From contig NC_088302.1 in the NCBI RefSeq assembly GCF_032854445.1, positions 48,826,046 through 48,886,045 on the forward strand: 60,000 nt of DNA, read 5' to 3'. A program made the position numbers and the translations under genes. Under the pieces are notes generated by a model. That model was given only the letters and a program-made list of their open reading frames with translations. It did not search any database and was not told where the DNA came from. Origin of the DNA: Liolophura sinensis. Its lineage: Eukaryota; Mollusca; Polyplacophora; Chitonida; Chitonidae. Positions within the stretch are counted from its first letter, which is position 1. Each line of letters starts with the position of its first letter. Positions 43,897-55,939 of the stretch are shown in pieces.

Positions 43897-44350
43897 GAAT
43901 CTATGCGTCGAAACAGACATTCTTATACCAGCCATCAGCCAATAAGGGTGTCCCAGGTCCATAATCGCAGGGCCACTTTCCAAAACAACGTCTAACACAA
44001 ACCACAAAAGAACTATAAAAGTATGTAAAGTACGTATATAGGATGGAATCATGCAAAGAGAACAGTCAACAGTTTTCAATGATTTTGGAAAGCCGCAAGG
44101 CATGTTCTGGGCGAATGAATGAAATCAGTATTCAACCACGCTAGAATATCAGTTGTCGACAAAAATATGTATCTCGCTTGCGCTTTAATTGCAACTGTTC
44201 ATGTATCCAAAGTGTTGATCTAATTCAGTACAATAAATACTTTGTTTCTGGCCCCGGGTTAAGGGGAATTAGACACAATCATAAAGCAGAGCGCCAGAGA
44301 TTCGTATTAACTTACAAGAGAACCCATTGTAAAACTTAAGAAACTTGGAG
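43897..44350 (+). repeat. Dispersed repeat R1, copy 3
   Basis: GAATCTATGCGTCGAAACAG, CACAAACCACAAAAGAACTA, GGAATCATGCAAAGAGAACA, GTTTTCAATGATTTTGGAAA, GTTGTCGACAAAAATATGTA, GAGCGCCAGAGATTCG and ACTTAAGAAACTTGG align with the other copies. Confidence 0.75.
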
Positions 44351-45500
44351 CCCCGAGGTTAAGCGCAGTTACATGAAGTTACGAGATAACCAGAAATCCT
44401 GATCTCTCTGTCCATATTAAGTTTTACACAGCAACAATCTACATCCGGCGAAATGAACAATGTCTTAGCTAGTTGGTAACACATGGTGTGCCATCCTTTT
44501 TGTCTTAAAAATCATTAACTTTCTCGATAAGGCCAATTTGACCCAAAGCAATTTTCTGTTAATTTATTGTCTCTGTCCTAGAAGGTGGAGGCAAAACCTC
44601 TGGCAGTCCTTATGATTGAATTTTGACCTAGAGGGTGTTATCTAAACGCCTGTAGATTGTAATTATGATGTTATATGAATTTTGCTCTTTTTACCCACTA
44701 TGCCCACTGTATATACATGTAGCTCCATTTGTTTTCCGAAATACCTGATCGGTGTATCTTGTCTCCGCTACCGCTAATTGATTATACCATTTGTCATATA
44801 CTCGCTGATCATCGTGATTCAAATGCCTTTTCTTTATGAACACTCTTATGTTTGCATTATTTTCCCCTGTTTTTAGTGCTCCTTATGCTGTCACACAGCC
44901 TCAGACATTACTTGTACATTCAACTTAATTTGACTTCTATGCCCACATCACTTAAACAACTGTGTCTCCTGTATATGTACGCATCAATGAGCATTTTTAT
45001 CCATAGGTGAAAATGACTTAGATGAAAGCAAAATACTAAAACATGTATTGCCTTGCGTCATCTGATGAAGTTGCCACAATACTCTAAATTCTCTGACCTA
45101 CTGTCCGATGACAGATGGATGGGACGAACAGGCATCGTGGTCAGGGCATTAAGAACTGACCGCCATTCGCTGTGAACGCCAAGAAACCGGTCGATTTGTG
45201 ATTTACAAAGAACCGTCATGGAGGTCTAAAGAGTGAATACTATTGCCGACCAAGCGAGAAATTGGCCACATGGCGTTTGTCTGTTAACCCCTCAGTGTAG
45301 TTTTAGGGTGTCGTAGAAGCCCGACTGCAGACTATGGACAAATCGATCCCAGTTTATACCTACGAACACTAGGCAAGTTTCTCAGCGTGTACAAGCAATG
45401 AATGACCTAAGCGAAGGTTAGCCCGAAAGAAGACAGGCGTGGTATACATGCACAGCTTCAACAGGCTCAAGTGCGAGTGTGCCCTGTAGTGACGTGTTTC
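44351..45500. other. No recognisable feature
   Basis: Unique sequence with no convincing coding or repeat content. Confidence 0.35.
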
Positions 45501-45529
45501 GACATGCTGTTCCAATAGTACACTGCAGG

Positions 45530-45870
45530 ATTCCCACATCAGAAACCGGCTTCTGCCCGGTCCGACCTCCTCTGCATAGTTCCCCGGCTCAGAACGGAGA
45601 CGGGAGGCGCAGTGTGAACATTAATATTTTACTACATCCGTGATCCGATCGGAAATAGGAGAGGATAAGCAACCTGCTCAGCGGCAGGACTTGTCGAACA
45701 CCATGGTACCCTAGCCAGCACTAAAAGGACAGGAATAACACCACGGGCCATATCCTCCACGCGGGGCAGTTCGGTAAACAGCCAGTCTGTGCCGGCATCT
45801 CCGCTTCTGTCTGCGCCGGAATCCCGTGTTACAAGGATACGGCTATATGCCAAGCCGCAGGTAAGTACTA
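45530..45870. other. GC-rich segment with a strong splice donor; possible first exon or promoter region
   Basis: Locally GC- and CpG-rich in otherwise AT-rich DNA. The plus strand has CAAGCCGCAG|GTAAGTAC at 45858-45859, a near-perfect donor after an open stretch with four Cys. On the minus strand an ATG at 45751 starts MARGVIPVLLVLARVP, a possible signal peptide. The two readings conflict; neither gives a known protein. Confidence 0.3.
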
Positions 45871-48114
45871 CCCTGTTTAGTTATCTCAGTACAGTTAACG
45901 ATATGAGCAGCAGTACCATCTCGAGCAGATCAAAATGGCCTCGGGCATTACCAGTTTACATCTGCATATATATTTTTTTGGCCCTCCCATTTTCTGGGAC
46001 AGTGTTCTGTTATTATTTGATGAAGCCAGACCAATCCAAAGATAATCAAGGCTGTGCGAACCTGCGTAAGTGATTTTACGATGTTATTAACTCAATAATC
46101 ACGCATTATTAGTCAACCAAAGAGCACATAGAATTGCTTCGCTCAGATGATGCTCCCTCGTGACAGTTTCTCTCATCACTTCGATGTATTTGTGGTATTT
46201 GTGCTTTGTTGATAGTGGACAAAGCGTGACTGAGCTGTTTCATGTATTTCATCGATGTTCGCCCTCCCATTACAAAATGTAACATTATTGAGTAATTTTC
46301 AGCATTTATGCCAATACAGTTTATGTTAGCGGGAAGTGGAATGTGTGATTTTTGTTAATGCGAAACGGACTGTTGGACACACGGTTTGCCAGTCCTGTCG
46401 CATTAAGTCATCGGGTAGATCCGATTGGTAAAGTGGTCGCGTGCACGGATAAACTGGCTGTGACTTTTCTGATAATGATTGTGGGTAATGAATATAATCC
46501 AACCCCACCCCTTCCCTCTCTCTTCTCACGCACGTTTCACACATACGCAAAAGTATGTAATATTGTCAATATGATCTGCCTTAGTCACAGTATTATTGTA
46601 ATTATGCCATATAGTCTCTTCCCAGGTGACGGCCGCGCTAATACAGACATTACTCAGTGATATTATCACCGTAAGGTTCACTCGCAGAGCAAGGAAATGA
46701 TCCACATTATGATCTCTTCGTTAAGGTGACGTTCATGGAAGCATGTATCAAGTCAAAGGGTATTAAGTGAACAAGTTCTTTAATATCGTTAAAGAATCTA
46801 TTTCGCATTTTGTATTAACATTTATCCTCTCCAATGTTAAAAGACCATTTCGCCAAACACTCTGGTGCTTAACCTTAAATACCGATAGCACTGTACTCCA
46901 TCTTCTTGGGTTGTTTCATTGCCTTAATTGTTTTGCTGCCTTACCCAAACATCGTCTGCAGTAGTCCTCTCTTTCACTCAGGCATCAAGGTCAACATTAC
47001 TTAGGATATAACCCTGTGGGGGTTTTTTTCCATAACAGTGACGTTTTTTGTCCACCTTGTTAATAAGGACTCGTGTGGCTTATTGGTTGGTAAACTTCCA
47101 AACCACAGTACACAGATACTTGCGGAAGGCAACTGTTGGTAACAATTTATAGTTCATAGAAGGCTCCGTGGTAGTCTACGGCATTTGTTTTATGTCCAAC
47201 TCCATGTCAGCTGTTCATATTTTGAATATGAGGGGGACATTAATTTAGGAGAGTTAATATGAGATTCTATATCTACTTTGCACCAAGAATGCAAACAACG
47301 TGTATGACGTTGTTAAAACAATTCACTGTGTCTTTCTGGTACATTACCCGATTTACTTTATCTGTATGTTGCCTCTGTACATATTTTCTAAACTTTAAGT
47401 CTCGGAAGTGATATTTAGAATTTTGGCTTTGTAAGGTTCCGGCATTTGTGAAAAAAAATAATTGTATGATGTATGGATTTGTCTGATTTTACACTAGTTA
47501 CTCTGGCATATGAGTTCGTGTGTAAAGACTGTTGGCGCTCAGAAGTATCGGAATTACTTCTGTCAGCTCATTATCGGTTTTTGATACAGAATGTTCCAAG
47601 AGTATAGCTTACCGATAGAGCATCTGTCCCGAGGCTTACCATTCTCGAAATAAGCCACTCGTAGTTTTTTCACGTGAAAACCATAAACGTTCAATTACGT
47701 GATTCCCCTGTTGGTCGTTGGGTCATCAATTTCTTGCAAAACCTCTCGCAGGCGGTAATTTGTCGACAGGAATGTTACGTATGTTGAGCCAGTCACCTCG
47801 TTTTTTCTATCACGTTACCTACCAAAGCACAATGCTTTGTAATTACAGATGTCTGCCAGCGGTTTATGGGTACTTCTGAGATATTCCCTTTTAAGAAAAA
47901 AAAATGCTTATTACATCGAAACACGCACAGAAAATAGAATGGTTTTGATTTTCTGCCATATGACCCTATTTCCATGGGACATAAACTTGTCTGGAAATCA
48001 GTATAGTTCACCCAAAGACATTTGGATTACATCATGTCATCCACAGTTTTTGGTGGTAAGCCTTGGTAATAGTTTTCGGTGTCATTTAACCATATTAATG
48101 CATACTAAATGTGA
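45871..48114. other. No recognisable feature
   Basis: AT-rich, with only short open frames and no domain. Confidence 0.35.
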
Positions 48115-48441
48115 TCATTGTGTCATGTGGTTACACAATGGTATTGTGGCATACTGATGAGCTGAGTAGCAACTGATTTGTGTACGAGAGATTACTCGTT
48201 CCACTGTCATTTCTGAAGTCCATTTCTGTAATCGTTCCTCATCTCCTGATTGCAGTCCGCCATAGTTCGTCAAATTTATGGAGCTGTGCCAGCCATTAAT
48301 GCCTGTCTGAACATGGATTGATAATGATTTACCGGAGTACATCCGTCCGTTGATGTACGCTAATGAACAAATACGCTTTCTGTCTTTCACAGCGCTCATA
48401 ACGAAGAAATATACAGCTAAATCTGCTTTATCAAAAAACAT
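48115..48441 (-). other. Unrecognised 108-codon open frame, possible exon
   Basis: Balanced composition (SAVKDRKRICSLAYINGRMY, NGWHSSINLTNYGGLQSGDE) unlike the AT-driven frames around it, with a possible acceptor TTTTTTGATAAAGCAG at its start. No family recognised and no clear donor. Confidence 0.2.
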
Positions 48442-49194
48442 AAAGCCATAATCAGAGTCTCAGTTTTTTTTTTTTTTTGAGACATAACTTTCGCGTTCAC
48501 GTTCGTAACAATCGATTCACCCAATGTGTCTGCCGTAGAGCAACAGGAGATCCATGGTTAAAGTTGTTCAATAGTGCCTCAAATTTCGCCGATACTAGTT
48601 ACGGAGAAAAGATAAAAACAACATGATTTCAAGCTCTTGGGAAATATATAGATTATTGTATCGTTTTTTTATATACAAATTTTGATGATACTGTTGACAT
48701 GAATTATAAAAATGAAAAATGACACGTGGTTGGATGGTGTCATATACTTGATGTCGTTTGCGTATCCGCGGATAACACGATACTGAGACTCACCAGCGGA
48801 TAACAACTTTTAAACCTAAACACGTGAAACGAATGCAACCCTTCGAGGTATCGCAAACACATGAAAATCTGTACTCATCATAAACTAAACACGTGAGTCC
48901 TGCTTCAAATCTAATCGATTCCACACATCAGTAGAAAGAAGTTTTTGACATCCAGTGAACAAAAGCATCACGCACGCTATGCTGCATGTTGGAGAGGGTT
49001 GGGGAGTGCAGCCAGTGGTATGAACCTTTATGACATTCATTGTGAGGTTGTTACGTTCACCACACAAAGGAGAGCACGTTTCATTGTAATATCACACTGT
49101 ATACCTTGATCAACATGACATGTCCTATCTCTATCAACTGGGCACTGGGATGCCTTGTCAAAAGTATTACTATCAGTACCGTTAGCTCGCTATC

Positions 49195-50043
49195 GTCTGT
49201 TCTGCTTTAGAGTTGTCCATGGACGATCCATATTATATGTAGCCCCTCCTGACCGCTTTCGCCTACACTGATAGAACGGTGGCCATTGACGACCCATAAT
49301 AAACGTAGTCCATCCTAACCGCTTTCACTTACTCTGATGTAACGATGCCCATGAACGACCCATAATAAACATAGTCACTGGTAGCCGCTTTCGCCTACTG
49401 TGAGATAATGATGACTATAAACGACCCATAATAAACGTAGTCCCTCGTGATCGCTTTCGCCTACTCTGATATAACGATAGCTATGAACGACCCATAATGA
49501 ACGTAGTCTCTCGTGAACGTTTTCGCCTACTCTGTTATAACGATAGCTATGAACGACCCATAATGAACGTAGTCCATCCTAACCGCTTTCGCCTACTCTG
49601 ATATAACGATGGTCATTGACGACCCATAATAAACATAGTTTATCGTAAACACTTTCGCTTACTCTGATATAACGATGGCCATGAATGACGCATAATATAC
49701 GTAGTCACTCGCTACCACCTTCGTCTACATTGATATGACGATAGCCATGAACGACCAATAGTAAACGTAGTCCCTTGTACTTCCTTTCGCCTACACTGAT
49801 ATATGGTAGCTATGGAATACGCATAATTAACGTAGCCCATCCTAACCGCTTTGACCTACAGTGAAATAAGGATGACCATGGAAGACCCATAGAAGTCGTA
49901 GTCCGTCGTAACCACTTTCGCAAACACTGATATAACGATGGCTATGAAATATACCTAATAAACGTGGTCCATCGTAATCGCTTTCGCCTACACTGATTTA
50001 CCGATATCCATGAATGACTCTTAGTAAACGTAGTCCATCGTAT
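49195..50043. repeat. 66-bp minisatellite, about 12.8 copies
   Basis: The GACCCATAATAAACGTAGTC landmark recurs at 49291, 49357, 49423, 49489, 49555 and 49621, exactly 66 apart, with diverged copies at 49687 to 50016 keeping the same period within a base. Each unit continues with CCATCCTAACCGCTTTCGCC, TACTCTGATATAACGATGGC and TATGAAC. Confidence 0.97.
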
Positions 50044-50086
50044 GATATTCTGCGTTCAAATGAATAAATGCTTTTGGTTTAACGAT

Positions 50087-50200
50087 ATGGCGACGAGGAG
50101 TCATTAGATGTGTGTATTTAGGCTGTGTCTTGTGACAAGGCAAGTCCATGCCGCCGAAGTGCCATTCTGCAGTCAGGTTGCTATCTGTTTTAGCCCGGCT
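50087..50200 (-). mobile_element. SINE-B fragment beside the 66-bp array
   Basis: GGCGACGAGGAGTCATTAGA, TGTGTGTATTTAGGCTGTGT, CTTGTGACAAGGCAAGTCCA, TGCCGCCGAAGTGCC: matches 24325-24400. Confidence 0.8.
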
Positions 50201-50225
50201 TGCTCTGTCTAACATGTGTAATTAA

Positions 50226-53200
50226 GCGACAAAATCTGAAAGCACTGTATACACTATAATTAATTAATACGCTTTACCACGACTGTGGAGGTTATATATG
50301 AAATATCTACATTCGCTTATCCTTCACCATCTCGTCAACAGTACTTTTCTTTTATCCGTTGGGGATTGTTCGTGTGGACCCTAACATCTACCTCTCCTTC
50401 AAATCTGCGTGTGCTTTCTTATTAGCGCGGATTCATCGCTAACATCTAAGGTTTCGCTTCTTGTGTACCTTGGGACAATAATAGATTTTCGTTCTTCTGG
50501 AAGCGGCAATCATCCCAGCCAGGCCCGCGTCGAGACGATCTATATTCCTGCCAAGTTCCCTGGAGATACGCTATGATTACACGCCCGAATTCTACTGCAT
50601 AGCAACGATTTACTCTTGTTCATCCGTCAATGCCAGAATACTCCAAGGGTCTGCTAAATCTCGGAGCCATCAGAGAAAACAAGCCGATGATGTGATAAAT
50701 GTTGCAACTTTTCAGACAAGGGCTTTTTTAGTCAAAGTTCCGAGAAAATCTCATTTCTAGCTAAATGTAAACTTTCCGCCACAGCACTTCATGGGAAATG
50801 CAAAGTATTGGATAAGGAACGCTGGATGTGGTCGTTTGTGGATTTATCAGACAAAAGACTTACAGAGTCATATGTGAATCTTTCGATACTGTTAAAGTCT
50901 AAATATTCAGTTGGTTTAGATTACCTAACAATCATCCTTCTCATCCTATGTACCCATCAGAATCTTTGTAACGCAGAACTCCATGGTGGTTTCACGCGTT
51001 GTATTGTGCACTTTTAACTCATTGCTTCAATATTCATGAAACTAGACCGTGAGTATAACCAAATGAAATCGTGTTGATTTGTTTCACATTTGTTATCATG
51101 GTGGGTTCTGTTAACTTACTGACTTTTAGTTCCACTCTGCAGTGGTAAGCCTAAGACTCTGGGGACAAACGGCAGTCACGATGAGGTCGTAGGATAACCT
51201 GTACATGGCTACCAGTTAGAGTCCGATTTTATCGATTTGCTGAGCTCTGTGTTCCGATTACCCAAGAGATGGCAAATCCTTGGGGGTTTGCCCGATTTTC
51301 TCAAACCATCCCGTTTTTAGGCAGACATGCTAGCCTGATCTCTCTCGGCTTAGATTGAGACCTTCAATAGTAATTGATCGCAAATCCCCTCCGTAAATGT
51401 CTCTGTTGGTTATTTGAGTCAGGCTCGTGACATTTGAACGTATAGGCGGAATTTTTCATATTGGCCTTTTTCATGAGGATTTATAAGAAATTAACCGGGC
51501 TTAGTTAATGAACGTCTTCAATGACGGGAAAGTTCGTATACAACATATTAGGCCACATACCTAAACTGAAAGCAATAAACCTCGACAGCAGCCCAGTATC
51601 CACAAAAGCAACACATCAATTGTTATAAAAGAATATATTCCGGTCTTCGTCAACAATATGTATTTACAGTATTTGTAATTAATTTGGTAAATAACTTGGT
51701 GAAAAGGCCATTCTAACGTAAAAAATGTTCGAGAAAACTTAAATGCCATGTCACTGTTTGAAGTCCATAGAAAACATTTGCACAGACTCGTCCAGAGTGA
51801 TAAAAATTTTGGCCTGAATTTTGCATGTGCATGTGCGGTTTTCGGTGAAAAGCATGCATTTTCCCTCCAAAGAATTCTTGATGAAAGGTTATGTTCCAAA
51901 TGCGTTCTGTGTCCAGACTAGATGGTAGACATTTCACACAAACTTATGTGATTAAGTGTATATACAAGAAATTCTCCGTGCGTTCGTTCAAACCATACAT
52001 AAACTTTTCAATCGAATTGCTTAGCATAATCACGCAATTTGTACCTTATGGATGTTGGGTTCATTGCCTTCAGTTTAACGGTGGTCTACATGATTGCACA
52101 TTGGCAGTATTTCAGACATATTGTGGCGATATGATGTGGAGCAAAATAAATTGTTTGCAATAAATGCCATTGTCTCTTCAGGCTCGGCATATTATACTGC
52201 AAACCACTTAAAGCCTCGCAGCCTCTTGATGTTGTCGGATGTCGCTCGTTGCACCTATTGCGGTTGGTTTATTAACCATGCATAATGGTGATCAATCAAA
52301 TGACTGCATAACGACATTCCATATGGTCCTTCAGGTCTTAATGACGTTGCCCCAAGACCTAGACGTAATTAAGGTAAAAGCTTGAATAAAATTAATGACA
52401 GTGCGCAGTGCCAAGAGCCCAGAGCTGTTCAAGTGTGTAGTCAACATACATCTGTATACGGCATTAAAATACACAGCGAATGTTAAAGTGTTAAACTCTT
52501 AACAGAGCGTGTCCTTTAAATAACCATTCGTATTATTAGGTTACCATTTCATTCAGCTATGACAAATGACCCTGCAAAGGAGCATCACTGCATGAGAAGA
52601 AGATTTTTCGAAAGGACAGAAAAGTAAAAAAGCAGGGACAAGTGGATTCAAGGCTCTCTCTCACTAACGACGGTCTGTCGGCTTAGCATACCCAGTAGCG
52701 ACTGATGCATGAGTCCTCTACGAGACGCCTAAATCTACTATTCTTTCAGCGAGCTTCAATGTATAAATAATGTTTCTAGGGTAGACCGAACTGGTGGCCA
52801 GATTGAATTATACATGGTCAGAGCTGAATTGAAAGAAGTTGACCTTTATCAGCCAGACATCATGACCTTTTTGGTGACAACAATGCATTTCAGGAACCTT
52901 TGGAAACCGTAAAGCATGATTTTTTTTTAATATATATCTAATCGACTTATCCAATCGCTGTGGACTCTATAAGCCTTTCAGTTGATAAGATTACCATTGT
53001 ACTTATCATCTGGTTATCAGTGAAGGATTACAGCTTCCATATTGGAGCATTTATCGCCTAAACAGGTGTTTCAAACGTTTACATAAACACATTATCTCTC
53101 GGCTGATACGCTTCAGTGTTTTCTGAATTATCTCTTTTATTCCACGAGAACAACTGTACAGAACAGTGGCGTATTACAGAATACACAAACTTACACTGCT

Positions 53201-55228
53201 TGCATTTGTACTAGTATTTGATTACTCTTGAACATCTTTTCCGATAGCCTCATATAAAAAGTGTCTTGTTTTGGTCTATGTTTGTTACGTGCAAACTTCT
53301 TCAGAAGAAACTTAGTGTCTTGGAACGTTCATCTTTGGTTGACTTGAGCTATATAATAGTCTAGCAGCACCTGGTCATTCTTTTATTGCAACACCATACC
53401 TCCGTATAAGACCTATGGAATGAGATCTAAATGAGAGCGGAAAATTGGAACGGATAGTAGGCATAAGCTGATTTATCAGTATAACAATGACGTAGAAGAG
53501 TAACGACAGGATGAAAATACAGTCAGCAATGGATCCCCTAGCTGCATTCCTGAGCGGGCTATTGAATTGTGCAGCCAAGCTTGAGAAGTTCATTAAATGG
53601 CGTCTTACCCCGAAGTGACCATAATGACCGGCCTTGACCTTTAGGAACAAGTGGTAAGGTGGTTTTGCATTGCGGCCGACTCCAATGTTTCATGTAGTAT
53701 TTGATCTGTTGTATGTGAACTCTGTTCACTTAAAATTGCAAACGAAGTTCGATAAAGACGTGCGTTTCACACCCCAGTCTCACTCGGTGGGTGAATATCG
53801 ACGCTTTCCTGTGCACAATATTCACCAGACTAATCTTATTTTTAAGATCTCTTCATTGATTTACTTCGGCGAATTAAACGACATTTAAAGTACAGTTACA
53901 CGTTCCTCGTTGGAGAAGTTGGCTTGCTTATTATTAGGCCTGTGAAAAACTACCTATTGAGATGAGGAATGTATGCTTTGAAAAAAAATCCATAGCCGTT
54001 CAGAATATGCTGAGCGTATGAGATACGCCCTGCAGCAGTAAGCCAATAAAAGCTAAACTGTCAGCTTGCCGATAAATTGCGAATGTTATGAGTTCTGCCT
54101 TTATTGCATGATTTTTTCTGATGTCGACATAAAAACTATATTTTACTTTAAAAAAGAAGGCCTGAAATGAAGATGAGTTTGGCGTTCTTATAGGCATTAA
54201 ATTCACGAAGCCAAAATAGGATGCCACTTCGAAACACCCATGAAAATTAGTGAGGAGAGCAAGCATCAATATGCTAAGATCAAATTTTAGAATCTTGATC
54301 CGGTTGAGCCTGTAAAAGTAAAAGCTTATTGTTCCGAATGTTACGTGAAACTTATCAACTGATAAAATTAAAATCCTAAGTAATAGTCTAAGTAACAAAA
54401 ACAAACACTGACACGACGGCACAAACGAATTAATATAAATGTATTGTGCCGGATAACATCATTCTGTTTTGTTGGGAACTGTTATTTAACAGTGCTGGAA
54501 TGACGTCGCTTGTTATTCAAAAATGCAGCATAAAATCTCCATTTTATTATTCACGATTAACACGAATGGCAGAGAAAGAAGGGAAAATGATATTTATTTC
54601 GGTACCTGTTATTTTGACAAGCGTCATACAAGTGTTCTTTGATATAATTTATAGTGTGTCAACACACCCAGTGATATAAACTAAATTTTGGCACAATGCC
54701 AATAACAAAACATTCATTTATGAAAAGTTGAATTTGGAACAAGTAATAGCATTTTGCTGTATATATTTCACACTATACCACCACCGAGATCAGCTGATGA
54801 CTCTGTAGAGCTTATCCAGACGTGTGTGGTGTCATCAGCTGCTGAATCGCCACCGGCAGTGTAAAGCAGAAACCAGACCTCTCTCGTGAATAAGTAATGG
54901 CGATCACCATGGCAGAGCTGGATGAAATAACAACGTTATTAATAATGATTACCGAGCTCACTGATCACCGACATGCCACAATAAATCAAAACCGCCATAT
55001 GCAATCGAAATGAAAGTCACTGTGTACATCAGTAATGGAGGACTGACATCACTTAATAACTAAAGAAACGCATTTATCACTTATTATTTGCCTGCTTCAA
55101 ATGCCTCCCGGCAACATAAATAACACGTATATATAGTGTTTGTAGAGTGTTCATAATTAAACCAACAGCAAAATTTTATCAATTTTTTTTCCACACAGAT
55201 GAATATAAATGTGATATGTACACGTGAT
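50226..55228. other. Long gene-free stretch
   Basis: No exon with a recognisable domain. The longest frame (minus, 54000-54422, 140 codons) is hydrophobic and AT-driven and is expected about once by chance in a window this size. A hairpin is listed separately. Confidence 0.35.
54791..54841. other. Imperfectly centred inverted repeat (hairpin)
   Basis: CAGCTGATGAC at 54791-54801 and GTCATCAGCTG at 54831-54841 are perfect 11-bp inverses around a 29-base loop. No element boundary recognised. Confidence 0.7.
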
Positions 55229-55512
55229 ATGTACACCCACTGTCATCATGATTACCGTTACAATCTCCGGAATCAGTAAGACACTCACACCGTCATAATG
55301 ACAACGTTACCAGTACACCCACTGTTATCATGATTACGTTACCAGTGCAGTCACCGTTATAGTGATGACGTTTCCAGTACACTCTCCGGCATCAACATGG
55401 CGTTTCTATTACCATCACCATGATTACGTTACCATTACACTCTCTGTCATCAATATGACGTTTCCATTACAATCACTATCATCATGTTTACGTGACAAGT
55501 ACACTCACGCCG
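55229..55512. repeat. 32-bp minisatellite, about 9 copies
   Basis: Unit CCAGTACACYCACTGTCATC + ATGATTACGTTA; the CAGTRCA landmark sits at 55311, 55343 and 55375, a 32-bp spacing. Flanking units are more diverged. Confidence 0.85.
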
Positions 55513-55600
55513 TCTACTCCCGGGTTCACTGTGCTATAACAACACTCATCATATTCCTGCTGACGCTACGAACACATCGTAATCCTGATAAAGCTATAAC

Positions 55601-55935
55601 AATCTATGCGTCGAAACATACATTTGCACACCAGCCGTCAACCATTAAGTACTTTCCAGGTCAATAATTACAAAAGGGAAATTCCCAAAACGACGTATAA
55701 CACAAACCACCAAAGAACGGAGAAATTTTATGAACTACGAAAATGGAACGGAATCATCCAACGAGAAGCAGTAAACAGTTTTTTTCAATGAAGCGCAAGG
55801 TATTTTCTAGGCGGCTGAGTGAAATCAGGATTCAAATCGTGTACCATGGTAGAATATCATTTGTCGACAATAAAATATGTGTCTCAGGTGCGCTTTGATT
55901 ACAACTTTTCATATATCCAACATGCCGATTTCGTC
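55601..55935 (+). repeat. Dispersed repeat R1, copy 4
   Basis: AATCTATGCGTCGAAACATA, CCAGGTCAATAATTACAAAA, CACAAACCACCAAAGAACGG, GGAACGGAATCATCCAACGA, GCAAGGTATTTTCTAGGCGG, CTGAGTGAAATCAGGATTCA, CATTTGTCGACAATAAAATA align with copies 1 to 3. Confidence 0.75.
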
Positions 55936-55939
55936 GACC

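Noticed and set aside
49195-50043. Regular array considered as a CRISPR or coding repeat
   Set aside because: Units are contiguous without unique spacers, the context is eukaryotic, and no frame stays open.
54000-54422. 140-codon hydrophobic minus frame resembling a receptor fragment
   Set aside because: AT-driven composition, no receptor motifs, and a frame this long is expected by chance in this much AT-rich DNA.
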